Notes: a model not told the origin generated them from the sequence alone. 64,000 nucleotides of DNA from Ancylobacter sp. WKF20 (GCF_029760895.1 NZ_CP121679.1:1178001-1242000); one strand, 5' to 3'. Counted from the stretch's first letter, positions 24,927-34,009 are shown. A program made the numbers and translations.

Positions 24927-25702
24927 GCGTCGGCGCTCCGCATGCGACGCACGAAGTAGAAGCCGGCGCCGGCAATGGCGGCGATGATGAGCGCTGCCAG
25001 CGCCCAGGCCAGCGGCGAGCTGGGGTCGGTCGCGGCGGTCAGGAAGGCGGAGAAAATGCTCACCAGCCCGCCAATGCCCTCGGGCGATTTGATGATGTCG
25101 GGCAGGCCACGGTCCTGCGGCAGCGCCTTCGGCTCGCCCGGCTCGGCCGGCGGCGCGGGGTCGATGGTCGCCTTAGTGCTCGCCATGCCCGCCGCCATGC
25201 GCCTGGAAAGCTCGCGCACATCGGCCACGCGCCGCGTCCAGCCGGCACCGAAATGGCGGAAGGTGGCGAGCGTGCGCAGCATGGCAAGGCGACGGTCGCA
25301 CACGCCGTCGATGATGGTGCCCACCGGCACGGCGCGGGCGGCGGCGAGGGTCGCTTCGCCGATCACGCCATCGGCGCGCACGCCAAGGGTGCGCTGCAGC
25401 CACTTCGCGGCCTGCGCCGGGCCGGAATGCACGGCCCCATCGAACATGCAGAAGTCGATGCCGGCCGGCAGCTCGTCGCAGCGGCAGGCGTCCCAGTACT
25501 GCAGGCGATAGATGTCCTCGATCTCGGCGGAGGAAATATGCCGCACGCTGGTCGGCGCCTGCCCCCGGCGCCGGCGATAGCCGTCATAAACCCGCTGGGT
25601 GATGCCCCGCATGGTGGCGCCGCCCGGATCGGCCGGGTGGTCGGCATAGCCGCCCTCATGCTTCAGCGTGGCGGTGAGCGAGGGCCGGAAGTTCACACGC
25701 AT
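24923..25702 (-). CDS. Endolysin: GH108 N-acetylmuramidase with C-terminal membrane anchor
   Basis: A ~259-residue cell-wall hydrolase. The GH108 domain shows the catalytic glutamate in LKHEGGYADHPADPGG, ATMRGIT, and FDGAVHSGPAQAAKWLQ, followed by the peptidoglycan-binding-type segment GVRADGVIGEAT. After an ~40-residue linker (PAPPAEPGEPKALP) come hydrophobic stretches near the C-terminus (PLAWALAALIIAAIAGAGFYFV), so it is probably membrane-tethered. ATG at 25702 is preferred over 25717 because GGAGG stands eight bases before it; that GGAGG is buried in the hairpin at 25707-25732. It heads the lysis cluster. Confidence 0.88.
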   Translation of the reverse strand: MRVNFRPSLTATLKHEGGYADHPADPGGATMRGITQRVYDGYRRRRGQAPTSVRHISSAEIEDIYRLQYWDACRCDELPAGIDFCMFDGAVHSGPAQAAKWLQRTLGVRADGVIGEATLAAARAVPVGTIIDGVCDRRLAMLRTLATFRHFGAGWTRRVADVRELSRRMAAGMASTKATIDPAPPAEPGEPKALPQDRGLPDIIKSPEGIGGLVSIFSAFLTAATDPSSPLAWALAALIIAAIAGAGFYFVRRMRSADA

Positions 25703-25706
25703 GGCC

Positions 25707-25732
25707 GGGGCCTCCATGGATCAGGAGGCCCC
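25707..25732 (-). promoter_or_regulatory. Leader hairpin covering the endolysin Shine-Dalgarno sequence
   Basis: In the leftward RNA a perfect 9-bp stem GGGGCCTCC/GGAGGCCCC with an 8-base loop lies just before the endolysin ATG. The 3' arm contains the GGAGG that would bind the ribosome, so the stem should hold back translation unless opened. A CTCGGTTGACC motif stands 21 bases upstream (25753-25766). The same order of motif, hairpin and ATG occurs at 28517 and 31002. Confidence 0.6.
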
Positions 25733-25752
25733 AGAATGGCGTCAGGCGGGGA

Positions 25753-25766
25753 GGGTCAACCGAGGG
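25753..25766 (-). promoter_or_regulatory. Conserved late motif CCCTCGGTTGACCC, copy 1
   Basis: This 14-base motif lies between the fibre gene stop and the endolysin leader. It contains TTGACC, which fits a -35 element for leftward transcription, but no convincing -10 follows. It recurs at 28561, 31056 and 43785 in the same orientation. Most likely a late promoter or regulator site. Confidence 0.55.
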
Positions 25767-25768
25767 CG

Positions 25769-28021
25769 TCAATTTGCCAGCGCGTGCAGCATGCACCCCA
25801 GCACCGGCTCGGCGTACTGGTGGTATCCGCCGCCCCCCGACACTGCATGCACCTCATCTGTCAGGTTGCGCGTTTGAACCCCCGTGATGGCATCGGTGGA
25901 TGCCACCGTATGGGGATAAAAGACCATGCCCGCCATGTGCGCCCAAGCCGGCGCGAGATAGACGCCCTCGCCGACCCGATTATCGAACAGCTCCAGCTTC
26001 TTACGGATGAGGATCGCCGTCTGGTTGATCCATTTCCAGAAACCGTCCTGCCGCCATCCGTTGGTCTCGCAGGCGACGACGATGCGACCGTTGGTGAAGG
26101 TGGCGCGAAAGTCATTCACAATGAACGCCTGGCCGAGCGCCATGATGGTGGTATCCATCGCAGCCGTGCCGCTGGTCGCGCCGCCATCGTTCCGGCCGAG
26201 ACCAAAGGTGACGATCAGCTTGTCAGTCGTCGGGATGCTCACCGACCCGTTGGCCGCCCATGTCGACCACGAGAAGATGGAATAGGTCGCCTTGACCGTG
26301 CTGGCGGCAACGTCCGCTGCATAGCTGGTGCGCGCACCAGTGCCCGGTGCGTAGCTCAGTGCCGCGTCATCGTTCGCAAAGCACACATTGGGATTTGCTT
26401 CGAGGATCGCGAGGTCGGTGGGGTTGGCCACGGTGAGCGTGCGCAGGAAGGGGTTGGTGCCCGGTCGCGTCCTGCCAATATAGTCGGACGTGCTCCAGCC
26501 GGCCCGCCCTTCATGCTTGCCCGTGACCGTGCCGGCGCCATCGTCGAAGTCATTCGAGACGGTGCCATAGGTCTGCACCGTCAGGCCGAATCCGGCGAGC
26601 CGCCAATAGAGCGCCTGCGCGATGTACCGGCCAAGGCTGTCTCCGAGATGGGTCCATTTGATCGTGCCGGACGACGGCGCGGGCACGACGACCTTGTTGA
26701 CCGTCCGCGCCCGCACGGTGTTGGGCGCGTCCGGGTCCACCTGCACGAGCTCGAAGGTGGAGCCCGGCAGATCCGCCTCATTGACCAGCAGCGAATTGCG
26801 AATCTGCTGCGCATAGGGCGGCTTGGCCGTGTCGGACGCGCCGGCGCTGGTGAGCCAGTGCACGAAGCGGTCGCTGGGGTAGCGACGCTGAACCAGCATG
26901 TTTGGAAGGTAGAAGGAGACATCGCGCCCTTGCACCATATAGGCCGTGCTGGGGTAGAGGATGAGCCGGTCGTCGACCGACCAATACTCCGGCTGCTCGG
27001 CCGTGACGCGCGCCAGAAAGTCGATCAGCCGGGCAACCGGCGAGGTCGGCGACGTGTCATCCCAATTTCCGAGCATCAGCTCGTACTCGATATCGAGATC
27101 ACCGACGCTCGACGTATCCCACACCATGCGGTCGGCGCCATTGGCGCCGACTGTGAGCTTGATGCCGTGCCACTTGCCATCCGGCTGGAGCGTCACCTTG
27201 TTGCCGGAGCCCGAAACGGAACTGTCGAGCTGTACCGCCATCGACGCGACGCTGGAGCGCCGAATGCGGTAAAGGAACAGTGCGGTCGAGCCGGCTGGGA
27301 TGCTGCGGATCGACATCAGCTTGTCATTGGCGGCGGTCAGCGTCGCCGTGAAATAGCTCAGGCCGGCCGCCGAGACGGTCCAGCCGCCACCCGTGGCCAT
27401 CAAGGTGGTGGTGAGGCTCTGATTGGTGAGCGTCCCGATCTTGTCAGTCTCATGCGAGACCATCTCCCACATCGCCTGCATCAGCGGGGCGATGCTGCCA
27501 GAGGCGCTCATATCAGCAACGGAACCCGGCAGAAGGATGTAATGCAGGCGCCCGCTGCTGTTGGCGGACGAGAACCCGATCTGATTGGCCGCGCGTGTCG
27601 TGACGGTGATTTCCACCAAACGCGGCAGCCCGTCCGGATTGAGGTTTACGTTGCTCGACGCGGAGCCGGCGCCATTGCGATAGAGGTAGCAGCGGAAATA
27701 TCCCCCGCTGTTAATCACGCCGCTGTCCACTCGATAGATGAGCGTGACCTTGCTACCTACCGCGCAGTCGGCGGTGAAATTCTGGATGACGCTCTGCCCG
27801 CCGCCGGCATTACTGAAGCTGAGATCGTTGATGCCGTTCGGCGTGAAGTAGGCCGACGACCCTGCCGCTGCGGCCACGAGGTTCAGCGAGGTGAGTGCCG
27901 CGGCGTTGAGGCCGCCTGAGAACGCAGCGGAAGTCTGCGCGCTCACGACGCCTGCCGCGTCCTCGCCATAGAGCTTGGCAAGTGCCGCTGTCGGCAGCTC
28001 ATCGGACTTCTGAACAGGCAT
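25769..28021 (-). CDS. Tail fibre-associated protein with C-terminal SGNH/GDSL hydrolase domain
   Basis: A 750-residue virion protein. The N-terminal half is serine/threonine/glycine-rich and beta-rich like fibre proteins. The C-terminal ~300 residues carry the SGNH hydrolase blocks in order: WTHLGDSLGRY (block I serine), FGLGRNDGGATSG (block III asparagine) and LTDEVHAVSGGGGYHQY (block V D-x-x-H). Such domains on phage tails remove acyl groups from surface polysaccharides, so this is probably the receptor-modifying enzyme of the tail. It overlaps the upstream 60-residue gene (ATGA) and precedes the lysis leader. Confidence 0.75.
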   Translation of the reverse strand: MPVQKSDELPTAALAKLYGEDAAGVVSAQTSAAFSGGLNAAALTSLNLVAAAAGSSAYFTPNGINDLSFSNAGGGQSVIQNFTADCAVGSKVTLIYRVDSGVINSGGYFRCYLYRNGAGSASSNVNLNPDGLPRLVEITVTTRAANQIGFSSANSSGRLHYILLPGSVADMSASGSIAPLMQAMWEMVSHETDKIGTLTNQSLTTTLMATGGGWTVSAAGLSYFTATLTAANDKLMSIRSIPAGSTALFLYRIRRSSVASMAVQLDSSVSGSGNKVTLQPDGKWHGIKLTVGANGADRMVWDTSSVGDLDIEYELMLGNWDDTSPTSPVARLIDFLARVTAEQPEYWSVDDRLILYPSTAYMVQGRDVSFYLPNMLVQRRYPSDRFVHWLTSAGASDTAKPPYAQQIRNSLLVNEADLPGSTFELVQVDPDAPNTVRARTVNKVVVPAPSSGTIKWTHLGDSLGRYIAQALYWRLAGFGLTVQTYGTVSNDFDDGAGTVTGKHEGRAGWSTSDYIGRTRPGTNPFLRTLTVANPTDLAILEANPNVCFANDDAALSYAPGTGARTSYAADVAASTVKATYSIFSWSTWAANGSVSIPTTDKLIVTFGLGRNDGGATSGTAAMDTTIMALGQAFIVNDFRATFTNGRIVVACETNGWRQDGFWKWINQTAILIRKKLELFDNRVGEGVYLAPAWAHMAGMVFYPHTVASTDAITGVQTRNLTDEVHAVSGGGGYHQYAEPVLGCMLHALAN

Positions 28022-28203
28022 CAGGAGAGCTCCTTTACAGCAAAAACGGCATAGCTGCCGTCGGCGCGCTTGATGGAAAATGTGGGGTAGTCGCCGCTTG
28101 CCTGTTTCACGGCTAGGAAGCGATACCCGCCGGGCGCCGTCTCAACGTTGCGCGCCCCGCTGAGCGCCACCTGCGTGATGGCGTTGCCGGTGCCGATCAT
28201 CAT
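28021..28203 (-). CDS. Small hypothetical protein in the tail-fibre cluster (60 aa)
   Basis: A 60-residue protein containing two similar halves: YRFLAVKQASGDYPTFSIKR and ADGSYAVFAVKEL. It has no membrane segment and no known family. It overlaps the genes on both sides by 4 bases, which argues that it is real and translated with them. A role in fibre attachment or assembly is a guess from position. Confidence 0.6.
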   Translation of the reverse strand: MMIGTGNAITQVALSGARNVETAPGGYRFLAVKQASGDYPTFSIKRADGSYAVFAVKELS

Positions 28204-28517
28204 TTGTCGCGGATCCCGTACACCTCGACGCCCACCGTGGTGCCGGTGGAGAGCACGCGGCGCAGCTGGACGGGGGGCAGGGGCTGCAGGCCGGGCAGCA
28301 GCTTCACGGCGCAGGGGGAGGCATCGGCATTGTCGACGCCCACCAGCTGCACCGTGCCAAAGCCGCCAGCGACATCCGGCGGACAGAACGCCCAGGCGGC
28401 CTTGTAATAGACGGCGAGGTCCGTATCGGCCGGGGTGATCTTCTCGATCATCCGGCCGGGCGAGGTGATCGACGCGCCAAGGTTGGCGTAGGGGTCTTTG
28501 CCGGGTTCATAGGGCAT
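28200..28517 (-). CDS. Hypothetical protein in the tail-fibre cluster (105 aa)
   Basis: A 105-residue protein starting MPYEPGKDPYANLGASI. Later parts (DLAVYYKAAWAFCPPDVAGG, RVLSTGTTVGVEVYGIRDK) look beta-rich; similar proteins sit beside spike and fibre genes of alphaproteobacterial podoviruses, and I take it as a virion-surface protein without naming a family. ATG at 28517 is chosen because GGAG lies six bases upstream, within the leader hairpin; the in-frame ATG at 28544 lies in the hairpin loop and has no ribosome binding site. Confidence 0.65.
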   Translation of the reverse strand: MPYEPGKDPYANLGASITSPGRMIEKITPADTDLAVYYKAAWAFCPPDVAGGFGTVQLVGVDNADASPCAVKLLPGLQPLPPVQLRRVLSTGTTVGVEVYGIRDK

Positions 28518-28554
28518 GGGGCGCTCCTGTGCTGGTGTCAGCATGGAGCGCCCC
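28518..28554 (-). promoter_or_regulatory. Leader hairpin covering the start of the 105-residue gene
   Basis: Perfect 10-bp arms GGGGCGCTCC/GGAGCGCCCC enclose a smaller stem TGCTG/CAGCA, giving an almost continuous 15-bp stem that ends directly at the ATG of the gene at 28517. The GGAG ribosome-binding element is in the arm. The motif CCTCGGTTGACC stands 7 bases further upstream. Confidence 0.6.
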
Positions 28555-28560
28555 GCGCAG

Positions 28561-28572
28561 GGTCAACCGAGG
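28561..28572 (-). promoter_or_regulatory. Conserved late motif CCTCGGTTGACC, copy 2
   Basis: Same motif and orientation as the copy at 25753, immediately after the stop codon of the spike gene and before the hairpin at 28518-28554. Confidence 0.55.
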
Positions 28573-31002
28573 TCAGGTCAGCCGCAGAACACCGCTCAGC
28601 GTGAAGCTGGTGCCGTTCGCGCCGGGATAGGCGTTGTTGTACGTCGTGATGATCACCTGGCTTCCGGCGACCGCGCCGGAGACGGTGACGCCCGTCACCA
28701 GCGTTTCACGGCCCATCAGCACGCCCACGGCGTCAAAGGGCAGGCTGGCGCGCAGCTGGGCGGCGCCCGTGCCATTGGTGGGGATGTTCACGGTGAGCAC
28801 GCAATGCACCAGCTTGCCGGTGAATTGGTAGCGCAGCGTGCCGTTGGCCGTGGTGAGGGTGCCGCTGCTGGCCGTGATGATGGAATTGAAGGTCAGCGCC
28901 GGCAGATCGTCGCTGTTCAGCGCCCGCGTGGAGGTGGAGCCCGGCAGGATGTAGACGGCATCGTCCGCGAGGCCGAAGCCCTTGTTCCCGGCGACGCTGT
29001 TGCGGCCCACCGCGCCAAGGCCCGGTACCTCGAACACCAGATAGAGCAGGCCGGGCGAATTGATCTTCGTCACCATGTTGTTGGCGACGACGATGTCTTC
29101 CGACATCCCCCCGGGTTCCCAGCCATAGAGCCGCACGCCGGCGTGGAAGCCCGACGCATTGGCATAGCAGCAGTCGCGGATGATGTTATCCACCACCAGG
29201 CCGCGCTGGGTGAAGCCGGCGACGCCAACGCCATCGAGCGCGCAATTCACAATGGTGTTGTGGCTGATCTCGAAGTCGCCGCAGATCGCGACAATGGAGT
29301 AACCGGCGCAGGAAATGCCGAAGTCACCCACGCCAAGGTTTTTTGTCCACAGGCACAGATTGTGCTGCACCTTCACGCCGACACAGGCGCCGCCGAAGGC
29401 AATCGCCTCGCGCCGCGTATCCAGAACCCGGTTGCGCGAAATCGTCGCGTAGCTGCAATCGAAACTGTGAATGCCGAAATAATTGTCCGGCGTCTCGAAG
29501 ATGCGGCATTTGTGCGCGTTGTTGAACGAGCCGCCGTTCAGCTGGATGCCATATTTGCCCAGCGAGCCGGCACGCACCCGGCAGTTGATAATGTCGCAAT
29601 TGGTGCAGCTGTTTACCTGAATGCCGCTTTCGTTATACCCGTTCTCGACCGTGATCTTTTCCGCCGTGCAGTCGTCGCAGGCATCGAGCAGCACGGCATA
29701 GCTGCCGCCGCCATCCACATAGATCTTCTCGACCGAGACGCCGTTGCAGCTGTCGAGATGCACCGCCGGCGTCGTGGCATAGATGCCGGGCGGCACCTGC
29801 ACCTTGATCCGCTCCACCGTGGCATGGGAAACGGCGGCGCCGTAGATCAGGCCCAGCGAGCCGGCGATGCAGCGAATGATGGTTCGGCGCCCGGCGCCCC
29901 GGATGCTCTGGTTGGAGCGGACATTGAACGAGGACAGATTATAGGTGCCCGGCGGGATGTAGCCCTCGGCCGCCGTCGCCAGAAAATCATCCATGGCGTC
30001 CTGGTCGAGATGGATGCCGTCGCCATAGACGCCGAACATCTGCGGCGTGAGCTTGCGCTCGGCGATCTCCCACCAGGCGCCATCCGCGCTCTGCAATTTG
30101 CCGGCATGGCTCGGCTCGGAAGCGGCCCGGCGGTACAGCGCGCCGCCGCCATCGCCGGCGAGGCGGTAGCCGCTGGTGCGCAGCGCGTTCACGGTGACCG
30201 GGATGGACACATCCATGATGTCGAGCGCCAGCGGCTCCACATGGTTCACCGTTGCCAGCGCCGTGGCGACAAAGCCGCCGACATTCACCCAGTCGCCGGC
30301 GCCCGGCGACCAGATATAGAGGTTCTGGCCGATCAGGTAGGCGTCGCCCTCCTGCCCGGTTTCCGGCAGGTCGCCGGTGCTGGCCAGCTTGTCCTTCACC
30401 GTCAGGCCGGCGCCGGCCGGCCCGCGAATATTGGTCGCGGCGGCGATGTCGGCCGTGTAGCCGGCCGGCCCGACATACACATTCACCGCCGGCTTGGTGC
30501 CGAGCCCGCCGATCCAGTCGACGATCTTGCGCACCCGGCGCTCGCCATAGGACGCCATGGCCTCAAGCGGCGTCCACCCATTGGCGGAGGTGGAGAGCAG
30601 CGCCTGCAGCGCGTTGGTCTCGCGCTTGCGCTCCTGTGCCCAGATCGTCACCCGGTCGAAAAAGCGGTTGAAGCGGTTGGCGTCGTAATAGCCGCCGGCC
30701 GCCGCGTCCGTCGTGTTCGCCACCACGGCGTTGCCGGTGATGCGCACACGCGTGCCCGCCGTCCGGCCGGCGGTGAAAACCACATTGCCGCCGACCACGC
30801 TCGGCAGCACGGCGCTTACCGCGTAGTCCGTGCCGAGCACGGCCGGCGTCCAGACATTGGGCGTGTCCGCTGGCGCCGTCTCCACCAGCAGATCGCCGGC
30901 ATCGAGCAGCGGGAAATCGAAGCTGAACGCCGTCTGCCCGGCAGAGGCGGTGTAAGGGCCGGCGATGCGGGTGGCCGGGCCGATGGGGAGAGAGCTGGAC
31001 AT
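28573..31002 (-). CDS. Tail spike with T7 gp17-like N-terminus and beta-helix body
   Basis: An 809-residue protein. Residues 1-140 match the T7-type tail-fibre head: ATRIAGPYTASAGQTAFSF, TDYAVSAV, ITGNAVVANTTDAA, NRFFDRVTIWAQERKRET. From about 270 to 680 come repeated short beta-strand turns with Asn/Cys/Gly (for example SYATISRNRVLDTRREAIAF, ISHNTIVNCALDGVGV), the pattern of a right-handed beta-helix of the NosD/pectate lyase kind. Such spikes bind or cleave capsule or O-antigen. The start at 31002 overlaps a leader hairpin. It is the largest tail appendage gene and faces the rightward lipoprotein gene. Confidence 0.85.
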   Translation of the reverse strand: MSSSLPIGPATRIAGPYTASAGQTAFSFDFPLLDAGDLLVETAPADTPNVWTPAVLGTDYAVSAVLPSVVGGNVVFTAGRTAGTRVRITGNAVVANTTDAAAGGYYDANRFNRFFDRVTIWAQERKRETNALQALLSTSANGWTPLEAMASYGERRVRKIVDWIGGLGTKPAVNVYVGPAGYTADIAAATNIRGPAGAGLTVKDKLASTGDLPETGQEGDAYLIGQNLYIWSPGAGDWVNVGGFVATALATVNHVEPLALDIMDVSIPVTVNALRTSGYRLAGDGGGALYRRAASEPSHAGKLQSADGAWWEIAERKLTPQMFGVYGDGIHLDQDAMDDFLATAAEGYIPPGTYNLSSFNVRSNQSIRGAGRRTIIRCIAGSLGLIYGAAVSHATVERIKVQVPPGIYATTPAVHLDSCNGVSVEKIYVDGGGSYAVLLDACDDCTAEKITVENGYNESGIQVNSCTNCDIINCRVRAGSLGKYGIQLNGGSFNNAHKCRIFETPDNYFGIHSFDCSYATISRNRVLDTRREAIAFGGACVGVKVQHNLCLWTKNLGVGDFGISCAGYSIVAICGDFEISHNTIVNCALDGVGVAGFTQRGLVVDNIIRDCCYANASGFHAGVRLYGWEPGGMSEDIVVANNMVTKINSPGLLYLVFEVPGLGAVGRNSVAGNKGFGLADDAVYILPGSTSTRALNSDDLPALTFNSIITASSGTLTTANGTLRYQFTGKLVHCVLTVNIPTNGTGAAQLRASLPFDAVGVLMGRETLVTGVTVSGAVAGSQVIITTYNNAYPGANGTSFTLSGVLRLT

Positions 31003-31005
31003 GGC

Positions 31006-31044
31006 GCCTCACGCGGCAAGGTGTGGGTGCCTGCAGCGTGAGGC
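31006..31044 (-). promoter_or_regulatory. Leader hairpin covering the spike Shine-Dalgarno sequence
   Basis: Arms GCCTCACGC/GCGTGAGGC (9 bp, 21-base loop) lie just before the spike ATG; GAGG of the 3' arm is the only ribosome-binding candidate. Third instance of the motif-hairpin-ATG order, with the motif at 31056-31068. Confidence 0.55.
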
Positions 31045-31055
31045 CTCCGGGGGAT

Positions 31056-31068
31056 GGTCAACCGAGGG
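31056..31068 (-). promoter_or_regulatory. Conserved late motif CCCTCGGTTGACC, copy 3
   Basis: Same motif and orientation as at 25753 and 28561, in the gap between the leftward spike gene and the rightward lipoprotein gene. TTGACC may be a -35 element. Confidence 0.55.
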
Positions 31069-31108
31069 CGCGTGGCGCTAGGTTTTCGCTCGGGAAGCGG
31101 GGGAAACC

Positions 31109-31513
31109 ATGAAGAAGCTCTGCATTGCGCTCGCGCTGGCCGCTCTGGCGGGCGGCTGCGCCAAGACGGCCGACAAGGTTGCGCCGGCCTATGTGTCGCC
31201 CCTGCAGTATGACCACTACGACTGCAAGCAGATCGAACTGGAAGCCGGCCGCATCACCACGCGCGTGGCTGCTCTCACCGGGGCCCAGAACAAGCAGGCC
31301 AGCAGCGACGTGATGGTGACCACGGTGGGCGTCATCGTCTTCTGGCCGGCGCTGTTCTTCGTCGGTGGCGACGACGCGCAGACCTATGAGCTGGCCCGCC
31401 TAAAGGGCGAGATGGATGCGGTCGAAGCCGCTTCCATCGCCAAGAACTGCCCGATCACCTTCGAGCGGCCAAAGCCGCCCACGGCCGAGCAGCTGCGGCA
31501 GATGAAGGAATGA
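31109..31513 (+). CDS. Prophage lipoprotein (lysogenic conversion candidate)
   Basis: A 134-residue protein with a lipoprotein signal MKKLCIALALAALAGGC (lipobox LAGGC), a coiled, charged region (CKQIELEAGRITTRVAALTGAQNKQA), one hydrophobic segment (VTTVGVIVFWPALFFVGG) and a helical C-terminus. Similar lipoproteins occur in many proteobacterial genomes and prophages with unknown function. It is transcribed against the surrounding leftward late genes, which is typical of cargo genes expressed by the lysogen; a role in changing the cell surface or excluding other phages is inference. Confidence 0.7.
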   Translation: MKKLCIALALAALAGGCAKTADKVAPAYVSPLQYDHYDCKQIELEAGRITTRVAALTGAQNKQASSDVMVTTVGVIVFWPALFFVGGDDAQTYELARLKGEMDAVEAASIAKNCPITFERPKPPTAEQLRQMKE

Positions 31514-31516
31514 GGC

Positions 31517-34009
31517 TTACGGCGCCGGTAGACGATCCGGCGTCGCCTCGCCCGGCATCCACCAGAAGCCCTGGTCACGCTCGCGCCGCGCATTCTGCAC
31601 CTGCGTCTTGAAGCGCTTGGCCGCCTTGGGGTCCGTCAGGTGCTGCAGCTGATCCAGCAGCACGCGGGTATAGGCCGTGCGGGCGTACCAGATCGTGCCG
31701 CCGGGCGTGTAGTTGCGCAGCAGCTTGAGCGTTTCCTCGGAGAGGTTGGTCTCCTGCCCCGTCGCGGCCTTGCGCACCTGTCCGCCGGTGGCCTTCCACA
31801 CATCCTCGACCGCCGAGACGCCGGGCCCGAGGATGGTGGACGCAAGCCCGTTGCCGAAGCGGGAATAGTCCGCGAACAGGAAATCGCCGAAAATGCCGAG
31901 CCCGCCGCCCTGCGCCATGGCGGCAATCCAGAAGTCCATGGTGTCCGGCTTCTGCGGATCCTTGCCGGCGGCGATCTGTTTCAGCCACATGCCGAGCGCG
32001 CCGCCAAGGGTGAGCGACACCACCAGCGCGCCTGCATAGGGAGCCCCGCGCGCCCACGTCCAGCCCCCGCTTATTTCGGCCGCGAGGCGCGCGCCCTGCG
32101 TCATGGCGATGGAGACCGAGAAGGAACGGAACATGGCGGCGCTGCGGCGCAGCTCGCCCCAGATCGTTCCCGGCGGGGAGTTGCCGATCAGCAGCGCCCG
32201 CCCGCGCGCCGTGCCGGAGGGGATGGCATATTCGGTCTCGGCGAGGATCATTTCCAGCCAGCGTTCCGCCACGTCGCGGGCGCGGGGATCGTTCACGGCG
32301 GCGATGTCGCCCGGTCGCAGGAAGCGGGCGCCCTCGATGTCCTGCGCCGCCGCCTTCTGCATCACCGCCCAGTCGGCGGCGTTCAGGCCATAGCCCTGCG
32401 CCGCACGGGTGAACTCGGCCGGAAGATCCTCCCACGCATCGCCAAGCCGGTTGCCGAGAAAGGCCTGCATCTCGCGGCCGAAGCTGTGCTTTGCCGCCCG
32501 GGTCCAGGCTTGCAGCCCGTTCCAGGCGAGCACGCGATCGGGAAGCCAGCGCGTCCATTCCGGCCCGCCAAGCGAACCGGCCCAGCGCGCCTGCTCGCGC
32601 AGCACATGCATGGCTTCCTCGTTGATGAGGCCGGCGGCAACCGCCTCACGCTGGGCGGCTCCGCGGAACTGGCGGGCCAGCGACACCGTGGTGTTCACCG
32701 CCGGCAGGCCGATGAATTTGCGCGCGACCGCCATGGTGACGGGATCGCCGGTGACGGCCGACAGCGTGGCGCCGCCCAGCTTCGACGCCACCAGCCAGTT
32801 GCGGATGCCGGCGGCGACACCGGCGAGCGTATCGCTGGCGGCGCTGACGCCGCCGCGCAACTCGCTCCACAGCCCCTCAATCTCGGCCACGGTGACATTG
32901 CCGGTCGCCCGCATCCCAAGGCCGGGATAGCGGCCGGCCTTCATGCGGTTCGGCTTGCCCGCCTCGGCGAGCGCCGTTTCCTTCTGCACCGTCTGCTTCA
33001 GCCATTCCACGGTGGCGGCCGGGTTCGGGCCCAGCACCTCCATGGCGGCGATGTCGCGGGCCATGCCGTTGATATGGTCCATCATGCTCGCAAACGGGTC
33101 CGGCTGGCCGAACTGCCCCTGATAGGCCAGCCAGTCATCCGCGCTTTTGAACACCAGGAAGCGATGGTCCGTGCGCTGGTTGGAAACGGCGCCTCGGCCG
33201 AAGGGCACCGCCGCCGGTTCGCGCCGGTTCCAGCCCTCGGTGACGATGCTGTCCCAGACTTCACCGAGCACGGAACGCAGCTCCTCCGGCGGAATGGCCT
33301 CGCCAGTCAACGGATGCACCATGCGGTCGGGGTCCAGCCGGGGCAGAGTGTCGGCGATCCAGCCCTCGCGCCCGCGCTTCATCACCGCGCGGCGATCATG
33401 GCTCTGCGGCAGGCCCCAACGTTCCAGCTTCTGGATGGCGCCGCCGGCGGCGTTGAAGCGCTGGCGAAGGCCATCCGACACCGCGTCCCAACTGCGCGCC
33501 AGCGCGCCCGCCATCGGGTCGCCGCTCGCTTCGCCAAAAAGCTCGCGCACCACATGCTCGAGGCGGGGCCGGTTCATACGGGTGCCGAGCACGGCCGTGC
33601 GGCGGAACTCGTGCAGCAGGCCCTCAAGCTCGGCCTGCGCCATGCCGACGATGGATTTGAACCGGCCGGCGACCGACGAATAGCCAGCGCGGCCGTAGTT
33701 TTCGAGCAGGTTGATGGCGGCGAGGCCGATATCGGGCGCACCCGAGGGGTCGCGGAAGCTGTCGAGCTGGGCGGTCACGCGGCGCTGGGCGGCGATGGCG
33801 AGCAGGGCGCGGCGCTTCTTGTGCTTGGCTTCGGCTTCCAGCCGTTTCAGCATTTCCGCCTGCGCCGCCGCGTCGGCCGCCGCCTCGCCCATGGCGCTGG
33901 CCTTCTGGGTGCGGATCCGCTCATAGGCGGCATTCAGCTCCCTGGCCTCGTCGGGCGTGATCACGTCCGCGTCGATCATGTTGCGGATGCAGTCGCCGAA
34001 ACTAGCCAT
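31517..34009 (-). CDS. Large internal virion protein (830 aa)
   Basis: An 830-residue protein of the internal (ejection) protein class in T7-like phages, placed last in the structural run as T7 gp16 is. The N-terminal 100 residues are strongly helical and charged (DEARELNAAYERIRTQKA, AEMLKRLEAEAKHKKRRALLA). The middle contains helical segments and a C-terminal third with hydrophobic stretches (GAPYAGALVVSLTLGGALGMWL), fitting a protein that enters the membrane during DNA ejection. No transglycosylase motif is obvious. It overlaps the next upstream gene by 8 bases. Confidence 0.65.
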   Translation of the reverse strand: MASFGDCIRNMIDADVITPDEARELNAAYERIRTQKASAMGEAAADAAAQAEMLKRLEAEAKHKKRRALLAIAAQRRVTAQLDSFRDPSGAPDIGLAAINLLENYGRAGYSSVAGRFKSIVGMAQAELEGLLHEFRRTAVLGTRMNRPRLEHVVRELFGEASGDPMAGALARSWDAVSDGLRQRFNAAGGAIQKLERWGLPQSHDRRAVMKRGREGWIADTLPRLDPDRMVHPLTGEAIPPEELRSVLGEVWDSIVTEGWNRREPAAVPFGRGAVSNQRTDHRFLVFKSADDWLAYQGQFGQPDPFASMMDHINGMARDIAAMEVLGPNPAATVEWLKQTVQKETALAEAGKPNRMKAGRYPGLGMRATGNVTVAEIEGLWSELRGGVSAASDTLAGVAAGIRNWLVASKLGGATLSAVTGDPVTMAVARKFIGLPAVNTTVSLARQFRGAAQREAVAAGLINEEAMHVLREQARWAGSLGGPEWTRWLPDRVLAWNGLQAWTRAAKHSFGREMQAFLGNRLGDAWEDLPAEFTRAAQGYGLNAADWAVMQKAAAQDIEGARFLRPGDIAAVNDPRARDVAERWLEMILAETEYAIPSGTARGRALLIGNSPPGTIWGELRRSAAMFRSFSVSIAMTQGARLAAEISGGWTWARGAPYAGALVVSLTLGGALGMWLKQIAAGKDPQKPDTMDFWIAAMAQGGGLGIFGDFLFADYSRFGNGLASTILGPGVSAVEDVWKATGGQVRKAATGQETNLSEETLKLLRNYTPGGTIWYARTAYTRVLLDQLQHLTDPKAAKRFKTQVQNARRERDQGFWWMPGEATPDRLPAP

